From DASPKM01 sp036402175 (GTDB lineage: Bacteria > Bacteroidota > Bacteroidia > Chitinophagales > Chitinophagaceae): a DNA stretch of 64,000 nt. Location: NCBI GenBank assembly GCA_036402175.1, contig DASWTK010000052.1:42283-106282 (forward strand). Direction: 5' to 3'. This document shows positions 17,123 through 25,479 of the stretch, piece after piece. Position 1 is the first letter of the stretch; each line of letters begins with the position of its first letter. The position numbers and the translations under genes were made by a program. Under the pieces are notes generated by a model. The model was not told the DNA's origin and did no database searches. It saw nothing but the letters and a program-made list of their open reading frames with translations.

Positions 17123-17827
17123 TTAATAAAATTTTCGCCTGTTTGTACGGTTCCAGTAAAGTACCAGCAAAAAACCCACCAATGCGCCGCCGAGGTGCGC
17201 CCAATGGGCTACATTATCACCCGCACTGTTCTGTACGCCCATCCAAAGTTCAGCCCCGATCAGCAACAGCACCACCCATTTAGCCTTGAGCGGGAAGAGA
17301 AAATAAACGTAAATAAGGCTGTTTGGAAACAAATATCCAAATGCCGCGAGGCAACCGTAAACGGCGCCCGAGGCTCCAACCGTAGGAGTATTTATCCGAA
17401 AGTTTTCGGCGTATAAAAGCTCAAGTTGCTGGTCAAGCGGAAGCCTATGAAATATCTGCATCACCGGCTCATTCTGAAAATAAAGCGTCAACAGATGAAG
17501 CCCTGCGGCTCCAAGCCCGCACACGATGTAAAAGAGGAGAAATCTTTTCGGTCCCCAGATATTTTCAAGCGTGCTGCCAAACATCCACAACACGAACATG
17601 TTCAGAAAAATATGCCCGAACCCACCATGCATGAATAAATGGGTTATCAATTGATGCGGCTTGAAGTAAACCGAATGAACATCGTGCAGCGCAAATGTGT
17701 GTTCAAGCCAGGGTGAACCCATTCGTTCAAACGTGAACTGTGCGAAAAACACCAATCCATTTACGATTAGCAGGTTTTTTATGATCAGCGGAAGTATCTC
17801 AAACCGTGTCGGACGGAATTCAGACAT
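17123..17827 (-). CDS. Rhomboid-family intramembrane serine protease
   Basis: A 234-residue six-helix rhomboid without an extra domain. Catalytic Ser153 is in VGASGAVYG and His211 in VAHWAHLGG; the HIFLNMFVLWMFG segment carries the conserved Asn. It stands 94 nt upstream of the longer rhomboid on the same strand. The two differ strongly outside the catalytic motifs, so the pair is not a recent duplication. Cleaves membrane-spanning substrates; targets unknown. Confidence 0.94.
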   Translation of the reverse strand: MSEFRPTRFEILPLIIKNLLIVNGLVFFAQFTFERMGSPWLEHTFALHDVHSVYFKPHQLITHLFMHGGFGHIFLNMFVLWMFGSTLENIWGPKRFLLFYIVCGLGAAGLHLLTLYFQNEPVMQIFHRLPLDQQLELLYAENFRINTPTVGASGAVYGCLAAFGYLFPNSLIYVYFLFPLKAKWVVLLLIGAELWMGVQNSAGDNVAHWAHLGGALVGFLLVLYWNRTNRRKFY

Positions 17828-17927
17828 CAGAGAAAAAGTTTGGGTAAAGATAGTTCACCAGTTAACTGAATGTCCACTCAAACCTCAAATCAAACTATTT
17901 TTACCTTTTCATTTTAAACATTGAACA

Positions 17928-19070
17928 TTGCAGATAAACTCAAAGCTTCCAAAGGTAGGCACTACGATATTTACCGTAATGAGCGGACTGGCCGCCGAAC
18001 ACAAAGCTGTAAACCTTGGCCAGGGATTTCCCGACTTTCCAATGGACAGTGAACTGACCGCAATGGTAAACGCGGCCATGGTCAATGGCTTCAATCAGTA
18101 TGCACCCATGCCGGGCTGGATGCCATTAAGGGAAGCGCTGTCTGAAAAAGTAAAATTGCTTTATGCAACCTCTGTTCAGCCCGATAGTGAGATCACCATT
18201 ACACCCGGAGGCACCTACGCAATTTATACCGCGCTAACCACCATCCTGCAGCCCGGAGATGAGGTTATTGTGTTTGAGCCCGCATACGATAGTTATATAC
18301 CAAACATTGAGATCAATGGCGCGAAGGCGGTTCGTATCAATCTGCTTTTTCCTGATTATAAGATCGATTGGGAATTGGTTCGGCAGAGAATAAGCTCCCG
18401 CACAAAGGCAATTCTGATAAACTCTCCCCACAATCCAACTGGCAGTGTATTGGAAGCGGATGATATTGAGCAACTGCGTTCAATTGTCAGGGACACCAAT
18501 ATTTTTATTGTTAGCGATGAGGTTTATGAACACCTGATCTTCGATGGACTTACCCATCACAGTATGCTGCGATATCCCGACCTGCTGGAGCGAAGTTTTG
18601 TTTGTTTTTCATTTGGAAAAGTTTATCACTGCACGGGATGGAAACTTGGGTATTGCATTGCCCCGGCTGACCTTACAAAAGAGTTCAGGAAAGTACACCA
18701 GTTCAATTGTTTTACCTGTCATACACCTTCACAGGTAGGACTTGCGGGTTTTTTGAAAAATACCGAAGCATACACCTCACTTGGAAAATTCATGCAGGCA
18801 AAACGCGACCATTTTATTGAATTGATGAAACAAACGAGGTTCGACCTTCTGAACAGCAGTGGCAGCTATTTTATTTGCGCTAAATACGATCGCATCAGTA
18901 ATGAACCAGACAAGGAAATTGCGATCAGGCTCACAAAAGAATTGGGCGTGGCTACCATTCCCGTATCTGCGTTTTACCAGGATGGTAAAGATGATCATGT
19001 GCTGAGATTCTGTTTTGCCAAGAAGAACGAAACGCTGGAAGCTGCAGTAGAAAAACTGGCCAAAGTTTAA
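17928..19070 (+). CDS. PLP-dependent methionine-type aminotransferase
   Basis: A 380-residue fold-type I class I/II aminotransferase similar to methionine (YbdL-like) or kynurenine aminotransferases. It shows NLGQGFPDFP near the N-terminus, the NSPHNPTG motif (residues ~165-172), SDEVYEHL with the PLP-ring Asp, and the Schiff-base Lys231 in SFGKVYHCTGWKLGY. The only start preserving the family N-terminus is TTG at 17928, because a stop codon lies two codons upstream. Probable role: transamination of methionine, phenylalanine or a methylthio-keto acid. Confidence 0.9.
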   Translation: MQINSKLPKVGTTIFTVMSGLAAEHKAVNLGQGFPDFPMDSELTAMVNAAMVNGFNQYAPMPGWMPLREALSEKVKLLYATSVQPDSEITITPGGTYAIYTALTTILQPGDEVIVFEPAYDSYIPNIEINGAKAVRINLLFPDYKIDWELVRQRISSRTKAILINSPHNPTGSVLEADDIEQLRSIVRDTNIFIVSDEVYEHLIFDGLTHHSMLRYPDLLERSFVCFSFGKVYHCTGWKLGYCIAPADLTKEFRKVHQFNCFTCHTPSQVGLAGFLKNTEAYTSLGKFMQAKRDHFIELMKQTRFDLLNSSGSYFICAKYDRISNEPDKEIAIRLTKELGVATIPVSAFYQDGKDDHVLRFCFAKKNETLEAAVEKLAKV

Positions 19071-19101
19071 TCCCCTCTATTATTTCAAAGCGGTTACAAT
19101 A

Positions 19102-20010
19102 ATGAACGGGATTGATAAGAAATATCATGGCATTTTCTACATGCTGCTGGCAGCAATGGGGTTTTCTATTATGGGCGGCGCCGCGAAAGTTTTGAAAGAC
19201 TCGTTTAATGCCGGTCAGTTGGTGTTTTACAGAAATGCTGTAGGAATGATTTTCCTGTTGATTGGATTTGCACGCAAACCACCCGTAAATAAAGGTGGCA
19301 AATTGTCGTGGCTCGCATTCAGGGGCATAATGGGAACGATCGCATTGTATACCCTGCTGTACTGCATACTTCACATGCCTCTTGGAACGGCAATGACCTA
19401 TAACCTTACTTCAGCCATTTTCATTGCTGTATTCTCATTTCTATTGTTTGGCGAATACCACGGCCTCCGTGTACTGGCAGCAGTGCTTATAGGATTTGCG
19501 GGCATGCTCCTTATTTATAAGCCAAACATGCACCTGCCGATTCCTTATCACCTGGCCGGACTGGTTTCGGGCATTACCTCAGCGCTGGCGTATATGACCG
19601 TTGGAAAAATTGCCCCTTTTTACGACGCAAGGATGATTGTCTTATCGTTCCTGTTTTTCGGATTGGCGGTTCCATCCGTTTCTATGCTGCTTCATTACGG
19701 CGCAGGGCTTCAGGTAGACGGATTGTTTATAATAAACTGGAAATGGCCGGCCAGCAACGAATGGCTCTTTATTCTGATGATGGGCCTTGCTGCGTTGTTT
19801 GGTCAGTATTTCGTTACGAAAGCCTATGGGGCCGATAAAGCAGGTATCGTATCGGCTATCGGTTATGCGAATATTGTTTTTTCTACAGTCATCGGAATGA
19901 TGCTGGGCGACGCGTTCCCGGATATCCTGTCATTCACCGGCATCTGCTTAATCATTGGAAGCGGGATATTGATATCACTTGTAAAACGGCGTACGGGGAA
20001 GGCTGCCTGA
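19102..20010 (+). CDS. EamA/DMT-superfamily transporter
   Basis: A 302-residue inner-membrane protein with ten predicted helices in two EamA repeats (residues ~10-140 and ~150-290). Typical motifs are VFYRNAVGMIFLL, GTAMTYNLTSAIFIAVFSFLLFGE and the second-repeat AYGADKAGIVSAIGYANIVFSTVIGMMLGD. It probably exports or imports a small metabolite; no substrate can be assigned. It lies 31 nt downstream of the aminotransferase on the same strand, which suggests co-transcription, perhaps amino-acid export. Confidence 0.9.
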   Translation: MNGIDKKYHGIFYMLLAAMGFSIMGGAAKVLKDSFNAGQLVFYRNAVGMIFLLIGFARKPPVNKGGKLSWLAFRGIMGTIALYTLLYCILHMPLGTAMTYNLTSAIFIAVFSFLLFGEYHGLRVLAAVLIGFAGMLLIYKPNMHLPIPYHLAGLVSGITSALAYMTVGKIAPFYDARMIVLSFLFFGLAVPSVSMLLHYGAGLQVDGLFIINWKWPASNEWLFILMMGLAALFGQYFVTKAYGADKAGIVSAIGYANIVFSTVIGMMLGDAFPDILSFTGICLIIGSGILISLVKRRTGKAA

Positions 20011-20037
20011 GCAGGTAATAAAAAAAGTCAAAAAAGA

Positions 20038-20074
20038 TTTGGAACTTCAATTCCCTTCATCGTATATTTGCGAT
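20038..20074 (+). promoter_or_regulatory. ars promoter with operator 1
   Basis: TTTG (20038-20041), 21 nt, TATATTTG (20063-20070) is a complete Bacteroidota promoter. The -7 box sits inside the interrupted palindrome ATCGTATATTTGCGAT (20059-20074), the expected arrangement for ArsR blocking transcription. Confidence 0.7.
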
Positions 20075-20123
20075 ATGTATTTGAATAATGGCGCCACCCG
20101 CGTCATTTTTTTAGAACATATTC

Positions 20124-20139
20124 ATCGTAAATAAACGAT
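20124..20139 (+). promoter_or_regulatory. ars operator 2, adjacent to the arsR start
   Basis: ATCGTAAATAAACGAT repeats the pattern ATCGTnnATnnnCGAT of operator 1, 65 bp further down and ending 2 nt before the arsR ATG. Two copies suggest paired or cooperative ArsR binding. Confidence 0.6.
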
Positions 20140-20141
20140 AA

Positions 20142-20477
20142 ATGGCTATCAACAAAAAAGAAGAGTTCACCAAAAAAGAACAGGAGCTGTCGGCCTTTGC
20201 AAAAGCGCTGGCCCATCCTGCGCGAATAGCGATACTAAAGGTACTTGCGCAGCGGAATGAATGCATATGCGGAGAGATCGTTGATATCCTTCCCCTGGCG
20301 CAGTCAACCGTTTCGCAGCATCTGAAAGAATTAAAGGAAGCCGGATTGTTTGATGGCTCGGTAGATGGTCCGCGATCCTGCTATTGCATAAACTGGAAAG
20401 CGTTCGAAAAATTCTCCTCGGAATTCAATTCACTTTTCAATACCCTGAAAGTTAATAATGAAAAAGCGTGTTGTTAA
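20142..20477 (+). CDS. arsR: ArsR-family metalloregulatory repressor
   Basis: A 111-residue winged-helix repressor. The inducer-binding cysteines are likely Cys41 and Cys43 in NECICGEIVD, at the position of the ELCVCDL motif of arsenic-sensing ArsR proteins, followed by the recognition helix AQSTVSQHLKELKEAGL. Further cysteines lie in SCYCINW and at the very C-terminus (EKACC). It is expected to repress its own operon through the two ATCGT...CGAT operators and to release on As(III). First gene of arsR-arsM-micropeptide; arsM starts 27 nt downstream. Confidence 0.93.
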   Translation: MAINKKEEFTKKEQELSAFAKALAHPARIAILKVLAQRNECICGEIVDILPLAQSTVSQHLKELKEAGLFDGSVDGPRSCYCINWKAFEKFSSEFNSLFNTLKVNNEKACC

Positions 20478-20504
20478 TTACTAAAATAAAATAAAGCGAT
20501 TACC

Positions 20505-21359
20505 ATGAATACATCCACAGAGCTTAAGCAGATCGTAAAGGAAAAGTATGGTGAAATTGCACTCCAGAGCCGCGAGCAGAATGCAACTTCATGTTGTGGC
20601 GCTACCGGATGCGGAACTACTGATGTGTACAACATCATGGCCGACGATTACACCAAACTGGAAGGATACAATGCCGATGCTGACCTGGGACTTGGATGCG
20701 GACTGCCTACGGAATTTGCGCAGATCCGTGAGGGCAATGTTGTTATTGATCTGGGAAGCGGGGCGGGCAATGATTGCTTCATTGCAAGAAGATTTACGGG
20801 AGAAAAGGGAAAGGTCATTGGCGTTGATTTTACAGAAGCAATGGTTGAACGTGCAAGGGAAAATGCAGAGAAAGCAGGGTTCAACAATGTGGAGTTCAGG
20901 CTGGGCGATATTGAAAGCCTGCCGGTGACTGCCAATCGGGCCGACGTTATTATCAGTAATTGTGTTTTGAACCTGGTCCCGAATAAACACAAGGTCTTCA
21001 GCGAAATTTATCGTGTGCTGAAGCCTGGCGGGCATTTTTCAATTTCCGATATCGTGCTTGACGGAACTTTGCCCGATCGACTAAGGCAGGCCGCTGAAAT
21101 GTACGCGGGTTGCGTTTCGGGTGCTATCCAGGAGAAAGAATATCTGGCCATTATTGAAGAAGCGGGATTTGTGAACATGAATGTGCAGAAAAGAAAAAGG
21201 ATCATCGTACCCGACGAAATTTTACTGAACTACCTGCCGGAAGAAGCGTTGCAGGATTTGAAAAAAAGTGAAATGGGAATTTACAGCATCACGGTATACG
21301 CGGAGAAACCAGCAAAGGACGATCGGGCCTGCTGTGAACCGGGAAGCGGATGCTGCTGA
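20505..21359 (+). CDS. arsM: Arsenite S-adenosylmethionine methyltransferase
   Basis: A 284-residue enzyme that methylates As(III), leading to volatile or exported methylarsenicals. The SAM-binding motif is DLGSGAGND (residues 82-90). The three arsenic-binding cysteines of ArsM are recognisable as Cys65 (GLGCGLP), Cys153 (SNCVLNL) and Cys203 (AGCVSGA). Extra cysteines cluster at the N-terminus (SCCGATGCG) and at the C-terminus, which ends ACCEPGSGCC. No arsB, acr3 or arsC is adjacent, so detoxification here would rely on methylation. The micropeptide gene follows after 32 nt. Confidence 0.96.
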   Translation: MNTSTELKQIVKEKYGEIALQSREQNATSCCGATGCGTTDVYNIMADDYTKLEGYNADADLGLGCGLPTEFAQIREGNVVIDLGSGAGNDCFIARRFTGEKGKVIGVDFTEAMVERARENAEKAGFNNVEFRLGDIESLPVTANRADVIISNCVLNLVPNKHKVFSEIYRVLKPGGHFSISDIVLDGTLPDRLRQAAEMYAGCVSGAIQEKEYLAIIEEAGFVNMNVQKRKRIIVPDEILLNYLPEEALQDLKKSEMGIYSITVYAEKPAKDDRACCEPGSGCC

Positions 21360-21391
21360 CAATTTGTTTTCTTAATCATAAACATAAAGCC

Positions 21392-21469
21392 ATGAAAGCA
21401 AATCAAAAAGATCCTGGTTGCTGCGGATCGGGCAGCACATGCGGCTGCGGCCAGACAGGATGTTGCTAA
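21392..21469 (+). CDS. 25-residue Cys/Gly-rich micropeptide in the ars operon
   Basis: ATG at 21392, TAA at 21467-21469. The sequence starts MKANQKDPG and contains six cysteines at residues 10, 11, 17, 19, 24 and 25 among glycine, serine and threonine, ending TGCC. It is the third gene after arsR and arsM on the same strand. It strongly resembles the cysteine-rich ends of ArsM itself (SCCGATGCG and ACCEPGSGCC). Six thiols in 25 residues would suit binding of two As(III) ions or similar soft metals. I know no named family. Reality rests on operon position, a proper start and stop, and the shared Cys-Cys ending. Function is inference. Confidence 0.7.
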   Translation: MKANQKDPGCCGSGSTCGCGQTGCC

Positions 21470-21476
21470 AAAGCAG

Positions 21477-21503
21477 AAGCCAGCGGTGTTAAGCCGTTGG
21501 CTT
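21477..21503 (+). terminator. Hairpin ending the ars operon
   Basis: A 10-bp stem AAGCCAGCGG / CCGTTGGCTT (one G-U pair) with a 7-nt loop lies 7 nt after the micropeptide stop. The downstream tract is only moderately T-rich (CATCATTTATATTTG), so termination may be partial. Confidence 0.5.
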
Positions 21504-21510
21504 CATCATT

Positions 21511-21518
21511 TATATTTG
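21511..21518 (+). promoter_or_regulatory. -7 box (TATATTTG) directly before the HAD gene
   Basis: TATATTTG ends 4 nt before the ATG at 21523, so a transcript from it would be leaderless. The ars hairpin occupies the place of a -33 box, and no clear -33 is visible. Confidence 0.35.
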
Positions 21519-21522
21519 CACA

Positions 21523-22134
21523 ATGGAAAGTATCAACACAATTGTATTTGATCTTGGCGGTGTTCTCATTGACTGGAACCCGGATTATGTTTACAGGACA
21601 ATTTTTGAGGATGAAGAAAAGATGCGCTGGTTCTACAATAACATCTGCACACCGGCCTGGAATGAAGAACAGGACGCTGGCCGTTCGCTGAGCGAAGCAA
21701 CTGAACAACTGGTAACGCAGTTTCCCGATCACGAAGAAAATATCCGCGCTTATTATGATCGTTGGGAAGAGATGCTTGGCGGACCAATTCACGGCACCGT
21801 TGAGATCTTCCGTAAACTGAAGAATGAAACAGACTGCAGGTTATATGCGCTGACCAACTGGAGTCATGAAACTTTTCCGGTTGCGCTGGAGCGGTACGAC
21901 TTTCTTCATTGGTTTGATGGACGCCTGGTTTCGGGCGAGGAGAAAACAAGAAAACCATTTGTAGAAATATATGAGCTGCTGATCGACAGGTTCAATATTC
22001 TGCCACAACAGTCAATTTACATAGACGATAATGTTCGCAATCTGGAACCCGCTGCCGCCCTGGGTTTCCGCACCATTCACTTCAGATCTCCGGAGCAATT
22101 AAGAGACGAACTGGGCAGGTACAGGATTGAATAA
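21523..22134 (+). CDS. HAD-superfamily hydrolase (HAD-IA)
   Basis: A 203-residue phosphatase-like enzyme of the YihX/haloacid dehalogenase-type subfamily. Motif I is FDLGGVLIDWNP; motif II is ALTNWS; the motif III lysine is in EEKTRKPFVEIY; motif IV is YIDDNVRN. Such proteins dephosphorylate small phosphometabolites such as sugar phosphates. The second Asp of motif I is replaced by Gly, as in this subfamily. It follows the ars operon but has its own -7 box, and a link to arsenic is not supported. Confidence 0.9.
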   Translation: MESINTIVFDLGGVLIDWNPDYVYRTIFEDEEKMRWFYNNICTPAWNEEQDAGRSLSEATEQLVTQFPDHEENIRAYYDRWEEMLGGPIHGTVEIFRKLKNETDCRLYALTNWSHETFPVALERYDFLHWFDGRLVSGEEKTRKPFVEIYELLIDRFNILPQQSIYIDDNVRNLEPAAALGFRTIHFRSPEQLRDELGRYRIE

Positions 22135-22292
22135 AACGCCTCCCGCCGGTTTTCAAATCAGGATCAAATCCCCCTAAAAAGAGGATCAAAACTTCAGACT
22201 TTGTTAAACAACTTATGTCGGTTATCCTTTAACGTTTTATAGCAGGGCCCGGTACTGAATTTGCCCTTTTCATGCAAAGGAATCAATTTAAC

Positions 22293-23432
22293 ATGAAAAG
22301 GATAACAGGGTTATTGATGATGACTGTTTCCATCAGTTTGCTGGTTTCCTGCGGATCAGTAGGTGGGTTCAAAGCATCATCCAAAGAAGACAAGGATTTG
22401 TTCAAAGCCATTAAGGCAATTGAAAAATCAAATCATGCCGAAGCCAGGAAAGACCTGCCGGGCCTGTACCAGCAATCGGTGCAAAGGCGTGAGCTTGCCA
22501 TCACATCTTACAAAAATTCAAATTCTCCAGAGCGCTGGCCGAAAATAGTGGCGGAGCTTGAAGCGCTTCAGAATATTTACGCTGCAATCAATTCATCTCC
22601 TGCGGTTGCCAGACTGGTACCGGCTCAGGATTATACGACCCAAATCCGCGAAGCGAGAGAAAAGGGAGCCGAAGAATATTATGAAAGAGGTGTGGAATAC
22701 CTCAAAGTTGACGACCGTCTGAACGCACGCAGGGCATATGATGCATTCAATGCCGCTAACCGCCTGTATCCTAATTACAGGAATGCATCTTCACTAATGA
22801 GTGAAGCGCGTGAAAGATCAATACTCGACGTGGTGATCAATCCGATACTTTCAAGAGGTTATGTTTACGGTAACGCAGGCTTCAGAACCGACAATTTTCA
22901 GCGTGACCTTGTACGCGACCTGGGAGGTTCTTATAACAATGGATCGGGCAGCGCGAGATTTTATACAGATTGGGAAGCCCGGAGCAGGAATGTTGATCCC
23001 GATTGGATCATTGACCTGAATTGGGATAACGTATACATTTCACCTTCAAGAGATCGCAGTTATACCCGCCAGGTGAGTAAGGATATTCAGATTGGAAAGG
23101 ATACCAGCGGAAAGCCGGTTTACAAGACCGTGAGCGCAACGCTATATATCACTCAACGAACAGTAAATGCGAGGGCAGATATGGAATACCGTGTTACAGA
23201 TCTGGCTCAGCGGTCAGATGTTGAATGGAACAGGATACCAGCTTACCTTGACATGAATATTGAACAGGCAACTTACAGGGGCGACTCAAGAGCGTTGAGC
23301 GAGTACGACTGGGCACTGATCAATAACAGCAGGCAATACAGGTATGTAAATGAATCTGATATAATGGACGCTATGTATGCAAGGGTATATCCTCAGTTAC
23401 GAAGCCGGATTGAGACACTCACAAGATGGTAA
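22293..23432 (+). CDS. Secreted lipoprotein with TPR-like helical region
   Basis: About 379 residues from the ATG at 22293 (an upstream in-frame ATG at 22272 is possible). A lipobox LLVSCGS follows a short signal peptide. The N-terminal half is helical and contains a TPR-like stretch (AEEYYERGVEYLKVDDRLNA, continuing to NRLYPNY). The C-terminal half (DPDWIIDLNWDNVYISPSRD onward) is beta-rich and unfamiliar. Probably outer-membrane or periplasmic. A bidirectional-looking terminator separates it from the convergent gene. No function can be assigned. Confidence 0.8.
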   Translation: MKRITGLLMMTVSISLLVSCGSVGGFKASSKEDKDLFKAIKAIEKSNHAEARKDLPGLYQQSVQRRELAITSYKNSNSPERWPKIVAELEALQNIYAAINSSPAVARLVPAQDYTTQIREAREKGAEEYYERGVEYLKVDDRLNARRAYDAFNAANRLYPNYRNASSLMSEARERSILDVVINPILSRGYVYGNAGFRTDNFQRDLVRDLGGSYNNGSGSARFYTDWEARSRNVDPDWIIDLNWDNVYISPSRDRSYTRQVSKDIQIGKDTSGKPVYKTVSATLYITQRTVNARADMEYRVTDLAQRSDVEWNRIPAYLDMNIEQATYRGDSRALSEYDWALINNSRQYRYVNESDIMDAMYARVYPQLRSRIETLTRW

Positions 23433-23465
23433 TGAATTTTAGTTGAACGGCTATAGGCACAAACA

Positions 23466-23497
23466 AACAGCCCCACATTCATGCGGGGCTGTTTTAT
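23466..23497. terminator. Terminator between convergent genes
   Basis: A perfect 9-bp stem AACAGCCCC / GGGGCTGTT (23466-23474 with 23485-23493) is followed by a T-rich end on the plus strand. It lies 33 bases after the lipoprotein stop. Confidence 0.8.
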
Positions 23498-23517
23498 TAT
23501 TCAGAGGGGTTAATTTG

Positions 23518-24126
23518 TTATTGCCTTGTCAGAGACTTTGGAGAGGTAGGGGTTAGCCCGCTTGTTTGCACCAGTAAAGACTTCTCGCCATGGAAAACGG
23601 TATCGTTCGATACCCTTGTTTTTAAATGGGGTGATGTACGGTTGCTCACATAATATCCTTTGAATGGATTCTTATCATTTTCTTCAAATGAGGGATTTGT
23701 GATATCAAGTTGAATCCAGTCATTCTCCTCTTTTATGTAAAACTGAACGTGGTCGAAGTAAAAATCACCGTTTCCATTCACGGCCGAATAAAACCAGAGT
23801 TTCCACGCTTCCGAGGGGACAATACCGGAAATGGTATAAATAGTCCAGCCATTCTCAGTAACGGTTTCTTTTGTAAAACTTGAATTGTTTATAAAGTCAT
23901 CCATTCCCTTGCCGGCAGCTACTCCATTTATCCGGACCTTGGAAAATGTATCTGCGGGTAATGCCTTTACAGCAATCTGGTATTTGAATTCTTTTCCGCG
24001 CAGTTCTTTTGCGGGGACTTCTTTTACAAAATACATTTCGTCGGGGAAGTAAAACCAGTCGGCCTGACTGAAGGCGGAAAATTGAAAACCGGCCACTACC
24101 AGGACAGAGAGTATTAGTTTTTTCAT
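23518..24126 (-). CDS. Secreted protein of unknown function
   Basis: 202 residues from the ATG at 24126, chosen because it gives a clean signal peptide (MKKLILSVLVVAGFQFSAFSQ). The mature part begins ADWFYFPDEM and is rich in aromatic residues and beta-strands. The segment around YFDHVQFYIKEENDWIQLDITNPSFEE resembles carbohydrate-binding-module or 'NPSFEE' jelly-roll proteins. Possibly a glycan- or surface-binding protein; no catalytic motif is seen. Divergent from the M14 peptidase. Confidence 0.7.
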   Translation of the reverse strand: MKKLILSVLVVAGFQFSAFSQADWFYFPDEMYFVKEVPAKELRGKEFKYQIAVKALPADTFSKVRINGVAAGKGMDDFINNSSFTKETVTENGWTIYTISGIVPSEAWKLWFYSAVNGNGDFYFDHVQFYIKEENDWIQLDITNPSFEENDKNPFKGYYVSNRTSPHLKTRVSNDTVFHGEKSLLVQTSGLTPTSPKSLTRQ

Positions 24127-24177
24127 GAGGGTTGGATTGGATTCCATGAAAAGAACGCCTAAACAGGTTGTTTTATT

Positions 24178-25479
24178 TTGATTCAAAACAGTGCTGGCAC
24201 TTTGTTTGGGGCATCTTTATCAGTGAGACCGGTTAGCCAGTTTAAAATATTCGCGTTTTGCCTGCTGACATTGCCTTCATGCGGGCAAAACCGCTATGAA
24301 TCCAACCCGGAGCACATTATAAAGCCCGTAAATACAGAGAATAAGACAGTTGCGATTCAGGAAAAAAAACAATACAGGTTCCCTGAAAGTACATTGACGG
24401 TAGATAACGAGTTTGAAGGCGCCCGGCTTAACGGTGCCAGCTTGACAGGAAACACCCTGAGTTTGATCATCGAGCCTGAAAACGTTCCGATAAACGGCAG
24501 TAGCTGGTATGCGTTCAGAATTACCTCCCGGAAAAAGCAAATGATCACTATTGAACTCAATTACAGCCAGGCAAGTCACCGATACCAGCCTAAATGGAGC
24601 AGTAATGGTGTAAGCTGGAAACCGGTTGACAAAAAACTGATCCGGCAGGACAATGAAGGCAGGAAAGTATGGTTTGATTTGAGGGTTCCTGCCGGAACCC
24701 TTTGGATCGCTGGCCAGGAGGTGATACCATCGGGTAAGGTTATTGGCTGGTGCCGAAAAATGGACAGATGGTCCAGGGTCAGGTACAGCATAATAGGTAC
24801 TTCCGTAATGGATCGGGTTATTCCATGCCTGGATATTTATGAAGGCAAGAAGGAAAATAAACAAATCATTGCCATTCTTGGCCGGCAGCATCCGCCTGAA
24901 GTAACGGGATATTTTGCTTTACAGGAATTTGTGGAGCGTTTGCTAAGACACGAAAACGCTTCATTGTTTTTTAGAAAATACCGTGTCATCGTATTGCCGC
25001 TGATAAATCCCGATGGTGTTGACATGGGTCATTGGCGGCACAATGCGAACGGGGTGGATCTGAACCGTGATTATGCGCAGTATCACCAACCTGAAATAAA
25101 AGCTGTGAAAGATGCACTTGTGGAAGCTGCAGCAGAAAGTAAGTCAACTGTTTTAATGGGATTGGATTTCCATTCAACGTATGAAGACGTTTTTTATACC
25201 AACAGGGAGGACAAAGGAGTAAACTCGGCACATATCAAGGATGCATGGCTGGCATCGATTCAAAAAAAGCTAAAGCAGCATAATTATAAACTGAAAGAAG
25301 AAAAGCACAGTGTATACAGTAACGCATCGGCGCAACACTGGTTTTATCATGAATTCAAGGCGGTTGGCATCACGTATGAAATTGGCGATGATACGCCAAG
25401 GGAATTTATAACGGTTAAGGCCAGGGCCTCGGCCGACGCGCTCATTAGCATTCTACTTAAAGAGCTGGTAAACAAGTAG
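24178..25479 (+). CDS. M14-family zinc carboxypeptidase-like lipoprotein
   Basis: Up to 433 residues. A beta-rich N-terminal domain (residues ~60-215) precedes a metallo-carboxypeptidase domain. Zinc ligands are HPPE in GRQHPPEVTG and the His in GLDFHSTYED; NPDGVD and NANGVDLNRDY are typical of M14; the likely catalytic Glu is in ITYEIGDDTP. This layout matches cytosolic-carboxypeptidase-like M14 proteins, yet a lipobox (TLPSC) after a hydrophobic stretch points to export. The start is unsure: TTG at 24178, or GTG at 24223 which gives a shorter and cleaner signal. Its last 27 bases overlap the 3' end of feoB on the other strand. Confidence 0.85.
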   Translation: MIQNSAGTLFGASLSVRPVSQFKIFAFCLLTLPSCGQNRYESNPEHIIKPVNTENKTVAIQEKKQYRFPESTLTVDNEFEGARLNGASLTGNTLSLIIEPENVPINGSSWYAFRITSRKKQMITIELNYSQASHRYQPKWSSNGVSWKPVDKKLIRQDNEGRKVWFDLRVPAGTLWIAGQEVIPSGKVIGWCRKMDRWSRVRYSIIGTSVMDRVIPCLDIYEGKKENKQIIAILGRQHPPEVTGYFALQEFVERLLRHENASLFFRKYRVIVLPLINPDGVDMGHWRHNANGVDLNRDYAQYHQPEIKAVKDALVEAAAESKSTVLMGLDFHSTYEDVFYTNREDKGVNSAHIKDAWLASIQKKLKQHNYKLKEEKHSVYSNASAQHWFYHEFKAVGITYEIGDDTPREFITVKARASADALISILLKELVNK

